A DNA stretch of 64,000 bases from Ochotona curzoniae (lineage: Eukaryota; Chordata; Mammalia; Lagomorpha; Ochotonidae), in assembly GCF_017591425.1 (NCBI RefSeq), contig NW_024467120.1, forward strand, positions 1 to 64,000, given 5' to 3'. A program made the translations under genes and the position numbers. Of this stretch, positions 58,000 through 64,000 are shown one piece after another; within the stretch, counting starts at the first letter, position 1, and each line of letters begins with the position of its first letter. A model generated the notes under the pieces. The model was given only the letters and a program-made list of their open reading frames with translations. It was not told the origin of the DNA and did no database searches.

Positions 58000-59345
58000 G
58001 AGCTTGGTGGAGGCATGGGTATCTGAATGTCCCAGCCATGTGGAGGGAACCCAGGGCCAGGTTAGGCTTTTTGCTTGCGATCCTAGCTACATCTGCTGCT
58101 GCCGGCAATGGGCAGACCATGAGCTTTTCCAGGCCCAAGGACCAAGAATTTTCTCTGTCCACAGCAATCAGGCTTTGGGCGTGTCAGGCAGCTCTGAGCA
58201 TGTTCAGGACCCAGGTTCCTCCATTGCAGCCAATGTTGGTGATCAGAATTCAGATGAGGCTGGGTGGAGGCACAGGTGTTTAAATCACCCAGCCATCCTG
58301 CTGGGGCTGGATAAAAATTGGGTCAGCCTAGAATTCCTGCTTGGGATCCTAGCTCTGTCCAATGCTGCCAGGTGTGGTGGGTGCCATGAGCCTTGGCCCG
58401 GGGGTCCAGTTTGGCCTTGAGTCACCTGGTCCAAGTCCTTGTGCCCACCTATGTAGTGGATGTCAGGTCCGTTAACCCCAAGTGTGGAGGATCCAGTGGG
58501 ACCTTGGTCCCCTAGCTCAGGTCCTCGGTCCAACCTGTGTGATGGGTGCAGGATCCATGAATCCCAGGGGTAAGGTGCCCAGAGGAGCCCAGTTCTTCTT
58601 CTCTAGGTCACTAAGCATGCTTGCGTGGTCTGGGAAAGCTCCGTGAGCCCTGGGGGTGGAGGTACTGGCAGGTCCCATGTTGCATGGCCTGTGTTCTTGG
58701 AGCCGCCTACAAGGTGGTCACTTTATCTGTGATCCCCAAGAGTTTGAAGTCCGGCTTTCCTCAGGTCGCCTGGCTCAGGTGCATTAACCCACCTAGAAGA
58801 ACTGGTCCTCCCCATTGTAGAGACTGGAGTACTGAACGGCAGAGCATGGTGCACACGGACGTCACATTAGCTCATGGAAGCCTGAAGAGGACATCTTGTG
58901 TCATAGCAGAGACTAGAAAACAGAACAAATGGATAACAATACCAGCCTAACAATGACAAAAAAAAAATATCTGGGCAATTGGACACTATAAGGCTGATGG
59001 TGTCAGCCAAAGGACGTTAGAAGGGATTCCTCATCCATAGGTCAAGGATATCAACAGCATTTTGAAATTATCACATCCACCTGGGCAGAACCTTTGGAAC
59101 ATGTGCCATTGTGAGCCTGGGTTGATATCAGATGGAATTTCCTCATTCTTTTCTACTGTGATGGTGGGAAGGCTGGATATGGCCTATCCTCTTATCCCTC
59201 CCCTTCCCCCAGAAATGGAAAGAAGAAATAGAAAGTTTGGAAACAATGATCACACCCACTTCTCCCTAACCCTAGATCCTTGCCACCCTGAGTAATTATG
59301 TAAACACCAAGTAAATTTTAAAATTCAAATTAAGTAAATATAATT
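58000..59345 (+). mobile_element. Unnamed tandem-repeat retroelement, copy 4
   Basis: The body (58000-58800) has GC-rich degenerate units, but with different words from copies 1 and 2 (GATCCTAGCT, GGTCCRTKAAYCCCARGNGT, AGCTCAGGTCC). The 3' domain (58850-59300) matches copy 2: GAAGCCTGAAGAGGACATC against GGAACCTGTAGAGGACACC, and ATCTGGGCAATTGGACACTA against ATCTGGGCAAATGGAGACTC. It ends in an AT-rich tail (59310-59345). The 140-codon frame at 57998-58420 is low-complexity, not a gene. Confidence 0.6.
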
Positions 59346-59400
59346 TTTTAGCTTGGTCCTACTTAAATTTTTATTTTAAGAAGTATTTTAATATGTATTG

Positions 59401-60058
59401 TGTGGTGAGAGGGCAGCTCAACCTTGTGGACATCGGGTGAGTGTGGAGAGGCTCAAGAGGGGGATGTGAACATGGGGTGAGATAAATGTCTGATAGGGGA
59501 GGCCAGAAGGAGTGTCTCACCCCTTACTACTGCACGGCATCAGTGCTCAAAGACAGGCAATCATTTTATGTTGCTTTAGAGATCAGTGTAGACAAATGTT
59601 CCAGGTGTGTTACTTGAAAGGATTTGATTATTCTGAGAAGTTTTTGTTTCCTTATACAAGGGGTGAAAAGTCCTTGATAAGGTCAATTGGCTGCCCTTGT
59701 CTATCTCAGTGTGTTCACACACCTGGCTGCTTGTTGTATAACCTATCCAGGAGTGTTGTTCACATTGTCCTTCTTTCCACATTTTGGCGAAATAGCCAAA
59801 GTCTTCTGTTGGCTTAGGTAAACTATCTTGTTTTTCGTGTGTAACTGAGCATGCTTGCTTTTCTTGTGTGGAAGTCAGCAAGTACAGTGATCCAGTCCTG
59901 TAATATGTGTTCTCGATTTGATGCATGTGGCCTTATGGTTTTCCCTACTGTTGGATTCAACTGTAGCAATCCCATAAAAATCCTGAATCCTTTGTTGTAG
60001 GTCCTCAGACCTAGCTCTGGTGTGCACCAGTTGCCTCAGTTTCAGATTAAATTCATAC
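59401..60058 (+). mobile_element. Possible solo LTR
   Basis: It starts TGTGGTGAGAGGGCAGCTCA. Near 59970 it has CCCATAAAAATCCTGAATCC, a TATA/R-like block of class I LTRs, followed by a pyrimidine-rich U5-like stretch with an AATTCATACAG end. No target duplication or polyadenylation signal was confirmed. It could be an unrelated sequence. Confidence 0.35.
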
Positions 60059-60059
60059 A

Positions 60060-60185
60060 GTGCTCATTTCAGTGCATGTGCCAGTGGGTGAGGCTGCCTG
60101 TCAGACCAAAAGTGGAGCAGCTGGGACACAAACTGTGGCTGCTGTTGGATGCTGGCACTTGTTGAACTACTATGCTAGCCCTCTT
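60060..60185 (-). mobile_element. CSINE: CSINE 5' fragment
   Basis: The complement of the SINE head: GGACACAAACTGTGGCTGCT and TGAACTACTATGCTAGCCC at the right end. Confidence 0.55.
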
Positions 60186-60375
60186 CCACACGTTGTAACT
60201 TCTGCTGTGATAGGAACTCTCTCAGACTGCTCATATTGTGTCTGGCATGCAAAAGTGTTTTCATATGCAACAATGTATGAATCCATTAAGTGAAGACACT
60301 TAAAGAACACAAATCCCATTTATGATACAATGTATAGTTTTGGATACTGCTGATAACTTCACAGATATAGTATAT
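60186..60375. other. Unassigned, possibly ancient L1 tail
   Basis: ATGTATGAATCCATTAAGTG and the following block resemble the end of ancient mammalian L1s. Weak. Confidence 0.3.
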
Positions 60376-60652
60376 GTTGGGGCTGACCCAGTGGCTCAAC
60401 AAACCTGCAACCTGTGTCCCTGACAATCCATTTCAGTGACACTCCCAATGGACACTCCACTCCTAATCTGGTACTCTGCTTGTGTCCTGGGGAAGCAACA
60501 GGGGATGATCTAAGCCCTTGGGACCTGACTCCCACTGGGAGACCCAGGAGAGGCTCCTCTTACTCATTTGGGGAATGAACCAGTAGATAGAATGTCTTTA
60601 TCTCTTCTTCTCTTCTACAAAGTCTGCCTTTCAAATAAAATAAAATCCCTAC
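60376..60652 (+). mobile_element. CSINE: CSINE, older
   Basis: GTTGGGGCTGACCCAGTGGC to TCTGCCTTTCAAATAAAATA. Internally shortened. Confidence 0.82.
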
Positions 60653-62082
60653 ATATAAATGTATTACATATATAATATATAATTGCATATTAAGGTTAAC
60701 ATTAAAAACACTTATTCAAAACAGGTCTATTTTTATCACTAAAATTTCATCCAGATTTTTCATATATTGATTTATTTTATTCAATGGAGACAACTTGATT
60801 TCTCCATTTGTATTTCATTCCCTAAATATCAAGTACATCCAGGGCAATATAAGGCACAAGACCAAAACCAAGATTGCAATCTGACTTCACCAGGGATATC
60901 AGGGACTTTCTTATTTGAGCTCCTACATTTTCCAACCAGTTCAGAAGGGAGTTTCAACCGGTAGTGGACCTAATACTCCATCTCAGCCTCTGTGGTACGA
61001 GGTACATGTATCGCAAGTGGTGTCTTAGTTGATGCACCAAATGCCCATCCTACTAGTCACTTTACAAATGACATTACAAACACTGATACAAATCATTTTC
61101 CACCACAAGTCTTCTCCACAAAAAATAAAACAAGTTGGATAATGCAACACAATATATATGCACATATGTGTGTGCATATAGATATAACATATATAATTGT
61201 TGAAGAACAAATAGACAGCATAACCCACAAAATATCTCCAAAATTCATGGACATAGAGTGCAAAACATGACTTACTCTTGTGCAAAATAAATAAAAATCT
61301 GTACATATGAGGGTTTTAATGAATATTATTTTATATGAGAAAAACTTGTGCATGCTGTTCAGCAATATTTATATCTTAATAAACTGAAATGTAAATGCTT
61401 TTTTTCCCATGAATATTTGGAAAAGCACTCATGATATGCTCACACAGAAAGCTCTAATGTAACAGCATGCTGTTGTCTTAGTCACTTCTATTTGTTTACG
61501 TCACATTGCTAAGTAAATTTTTAGTCAGCAATATTTTTGGTATATATAGAGAGTTGAATAGAAACTCCCATAAATACGTCTTTGAATAGTAAGTCTCATC
61601 ACTCGCAAAAGTTTCCTAATATCCATCTGAGATTCCTGCTCCCACCACCAGCCCTAGTAAAACCATTAATCTCCCATCCATTTCAGAAACTGTCACTTAG
61701 GACATTTGTTTAAAGGGAGTTATAAAAAATTAGGTCTTCTTCTATGGTTTCTGCTATGTAGCACAAAGTTTTTAAAGTTTATCATGAATTTGTAAAGCAA
61801 AACTACAATAGTATTGCTGCTTTCTAGGTATGAATAAGTATTTAGCAAAACTGAAAGTTAGAGCACCCTTCAAATATTCTCTCCATAAGAACAAGCCATT
61901 CTTTTTCACAAGATACAAAACAATAGCGCATTCGTTTTTGAGTTTTTGTTTGTTTGTTTGTTTGTTTGTTTTAGGAATAGGTCTATGACTTTTATTAAAA
62001 TCACAAAATGAATTAAGGAAACTGGAAAAAGTGAACACAATAAAGATAACAGCAGGGCAAGTATCATCCCACAGGTGTGCAT
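60653..62082. other. Unassigned AT-rich sequence
   Basis: About 1.4 kb without a gene. Short ATATAC/TATATA runs occur near 61150-61200. A (TTTG)n tract lies at 61945-61972. Confidence 0.4.
61945..61972 (+). repeat. (TTTG)n microsatellite
   Basis: About seven TTTG units. Confidence 0.9.
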
Positions 62083-62090
62083 GTGTTTCT

Positions 62091-62421
62091 TTTTTTTTTA
62101 AGATTTATTTATTTATTTTTATGAAGTCAGATGTACAGAGAGGACAGACAGAGAGGAAGATCTTCCATGCCATGATTCACTACCCAAGTAAGCTCAACAG
62201 CCGGTGCTGTGCCAATCCGAAGTTGGGAACCAGGAGATTCTTCTAGGTATCCCACGCGGGTGCAGGGTCCCAATGCTTTAGGCCATTCTTGACTGCTTTC
62301 CCAGGCCACAAGCAGGGAGCTGGATGGGAATTGGAGCTGCTGGGATTAGAACTGATGCCCATATGGGATCTGGTAGCGTTCAAGGCGAGGACTTTAGCCA
62401 CTAGGCCACACCGCCGGGCCC
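62091..62421 (-). mobile_element. CSINE: CSINE, fairly young
   Basis: Minus-strand C-repeat with the tail complement on the left and a CACACCGCCGGGCC head complement on the right. Near-perfect target duplication ATGTGTTTCT / ATATGTTTCT (62081-62090 and 62426-62435). Confidence 0.94.
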
Positions 62422-62539
62422 CAACATATGTTTCTAAGGTGGTTCTAATGCTTGAACAGACTATATAAAATAAAACAAACCACTCCATTTTCTAACACTC
62501 AATGGAATTAAGAATTGAAGCTAAGGTAATAAAAGCATT

Positions 62540-64000
62540 TTCTTCTTTTCCCAAAATGATTTTATTGTCCAAATGCAATGTTACAGGTTATCACCAAAAC
62601 TGGCTAAATGCTTTTTTAAGAGAGCGCATTAGAGCTTAAGTGGGTTATTACACAATCAATTAACCAAAAATGTAATTGTTCACAAGTCCATTTATTGAAA
62701 GTCAAATTTCCTAACTCTGCTATGATGGATAACTTTGCACATCTTGCTGAAATAGCAAGACATTTAAAAGAAAGCTAACTAGGTAAAATTTCTACAATCT
62801 CTATATGTTTTGCATCATATTAACTTCCAAATGACTACAACAAAATTAAGTGTTATAAACAGATATAGTTGCAAGAAACTACTCCCTATGTTATCGTACA
62901 TTGCAAAATTTTAAATCTTCAAAAACATAACTGGAAGTATGATTTATTACAGTCCCAATAATTGGTATATGATACCTTTTTCTTCTTTAACCCCAATCCT
63001 TCAAGTTTCAGATTTCAAAGTCAATTCAATTAGACATTAAAATTTCTCTCATTAACTCAGGTATCAATGAAACTTGAAGTATAAAGGTAGTATTAACTAT
63101 ACCTTATTAAAATTTGTTAAGTATTGAATATCAAAAAGACCTGTAAGCTTGAAACAGAAATCATCTACTAATCTAATAAAATTTTTATGAAACATATTAA
63201 GTCAATTTAATCCTAACATTTTGAATCCACAAATGCACACTACCTTTAAAAAGAAGAAATAATACAAAGGGCACAAAGTTTACTTCAGAGAACTATTTTC
63301 AACACCATGTGAAAAAGGGTCACTTGGTTTTGCAAGCCAACTGCAAAACTCCTATGATTACCTCTCAGGAAATCCAAATTTTCCCTGGCAACAAATAGCA
63401 GCAAAATTTCTACATTTTAAAGAATTGTTCCATGAAATTTGCTAATGAACAGAAAACACAGTCAGTAACACTGATGTTGATTGTCAGAACTGATTCCCTC
63501 AAAAACCCTGTATTCACAACAGCAACCACTTATAATTTGATAAGGGGAATTAAAAGTTGCTGAACTCAACAATCCCTTCAGTTAAGCAGACAGACCCTTC
63601 ATAGAGCTGTCCAACGCTGCCCAAACTATCCTTTGGTGGAACCAGTCAGTTTCATGAATTGTAGTTTGTATCATCAAGTCCAGTGCTGACTCAGTCCAGT
63701 GCTTGTTCCCTGGTGCTAATCCTGCAGTCTCGGGGCTTCCCATGGATGGGTGAGAGAAAACTTGAAAGAAGGCAGACATATTTGACTGGGACACAATAAT
63801 CAGCCTGCAGGTCGATCCTCCTTTAGGAATGAACTTCCTTGCAGTAGGATTTGGTGTCTCTCCTCTGAGAGATGTTGAGGTTACCAAAATCATTAAACAA
63901 GGATGAAGCAGGTCAAATGAGAGGATCCTGTCCTGTACATGGCTTGGCATCATCATTTAGAAGGATTGGGGAGCTGCTACTATTAGTCATTCTCTGCATC
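62540..64000 (-). other. Possible 3'-terminal exon or retrocopy entering from the right
   Basis: About 1.46 kb free of recognisable repeats, unusual for this window. An AATAAA polyadenylation signal lies on the minus strand at 62566-62561. At the right edge a minus-strand frame is open from the window end to a TGA at about 63919, ending KPCTGQDPLI. It could be the last codons of a gene whose body lies beyond the window. A different frame is open for 124 codons (63956-63582), just after an in-frame TAA, and might be 3' UTR chance. I do not recognise either peptide. A decayed processed pseudogene is the alternative, since an A-rich stretch follows the signal on that strand. Confidence 0.3.

Noticed and set aside
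57998..58420. 140-codon frame rich in Gly, Pro and Cys
   Set aside because: It falls in the GC-rich tandem body of the unnamed repeat. The frame is not kept between units or copies.
63582..63956. 124-codon minus-strand frame near the right edge as a gene
   Set aside because: It is preceded by an in-frame TAA, has no domain I recognise and overlaps a better-supported 3' UTR reading. It is kept only as part of the candidate terminal exon.

Overview
This window is mammalian, largely non-coding, repeat-dominated DNA. The main evidence is a tRNA-derived SINE of the lagomorph C-repeat (CSINE) type, present in more than 20 copies in both orientations and at all ages, together with one lagomorph-like LINE-1 (L1) lineage. 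The young SINE consensus differs from the rabbit form as I remember it, so a pika (Ochotona) is my best guess; that is inference. I see no intact host protein-coding gene.

Layout. 1-4.5 kb: an old L1 endonuclease fragment and unassigned sequence. 4.5-11.6 kb: a full-length L1 (L1-A, + strand, perfect 16-bp target-site duplication) inserted into the 3' UTR of an older minus-strand L1. 11.6-21.7 kb: SINEs and old minus-strand L1 pieces. 22.5-23.3 kb: a decayed vomeronasal type-1 receptor (V1R) pseudogene. 23.4-28.4 kb: two head-to-head copies of an element I cannot name, with a GC-rich degenerate tandem-repeat body, a shared 3' domain and an A/T-rich tail. 28.4-30.5 kb: plus-strand L1 debris with an internal inversion. 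31.0-37.0 kb: a second young L1 (L1-B, minus strand, perfect 16-bp duplication), nearly identical to L1-A. 37-40.5 kb: SINEs and unassigned sequence. 40.5-45.9 kb: a degenerate AT-rich minisatellite built on an 18-bp TTATGACATCACAATGGT-like unit, peppered with SINEs. 46-55 kb: an (AT)n tract, a probable betaretrovirus-like LTR, SINEs, L1 debris and a third copy of the unnamed element. 55.9-56.5 kb: a small CpG-containing region with an RFX X-box, two NRF1 sites and a splice donor on each strand, the best promoter candidate here. 57-62.4 kb: SINEs, a fourth copy of the unnamed element and a possible LTR. 62.5-64 kb: repeat-free sequence with a minus-strand poly(A) signal, possibly the terminal exon of a gene running in from the right.

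How the parts work together. ORF1 is open in both L1-A and L1-B, while ORF2 is broken by different lesions in each, so neither copy can move autonomously as it stands. L1-type machinery explains the SINEs, which carry poly(A) tails and 10-16 bp target duplications. The items most worth following up are the unnamed tandem-repeat retroelement, the minisatellite, the candidate bidirectional promoter, and the rearranged L1 architecture shared by two loci. Boundaries of old repeats are approximate because they were judged by eye.
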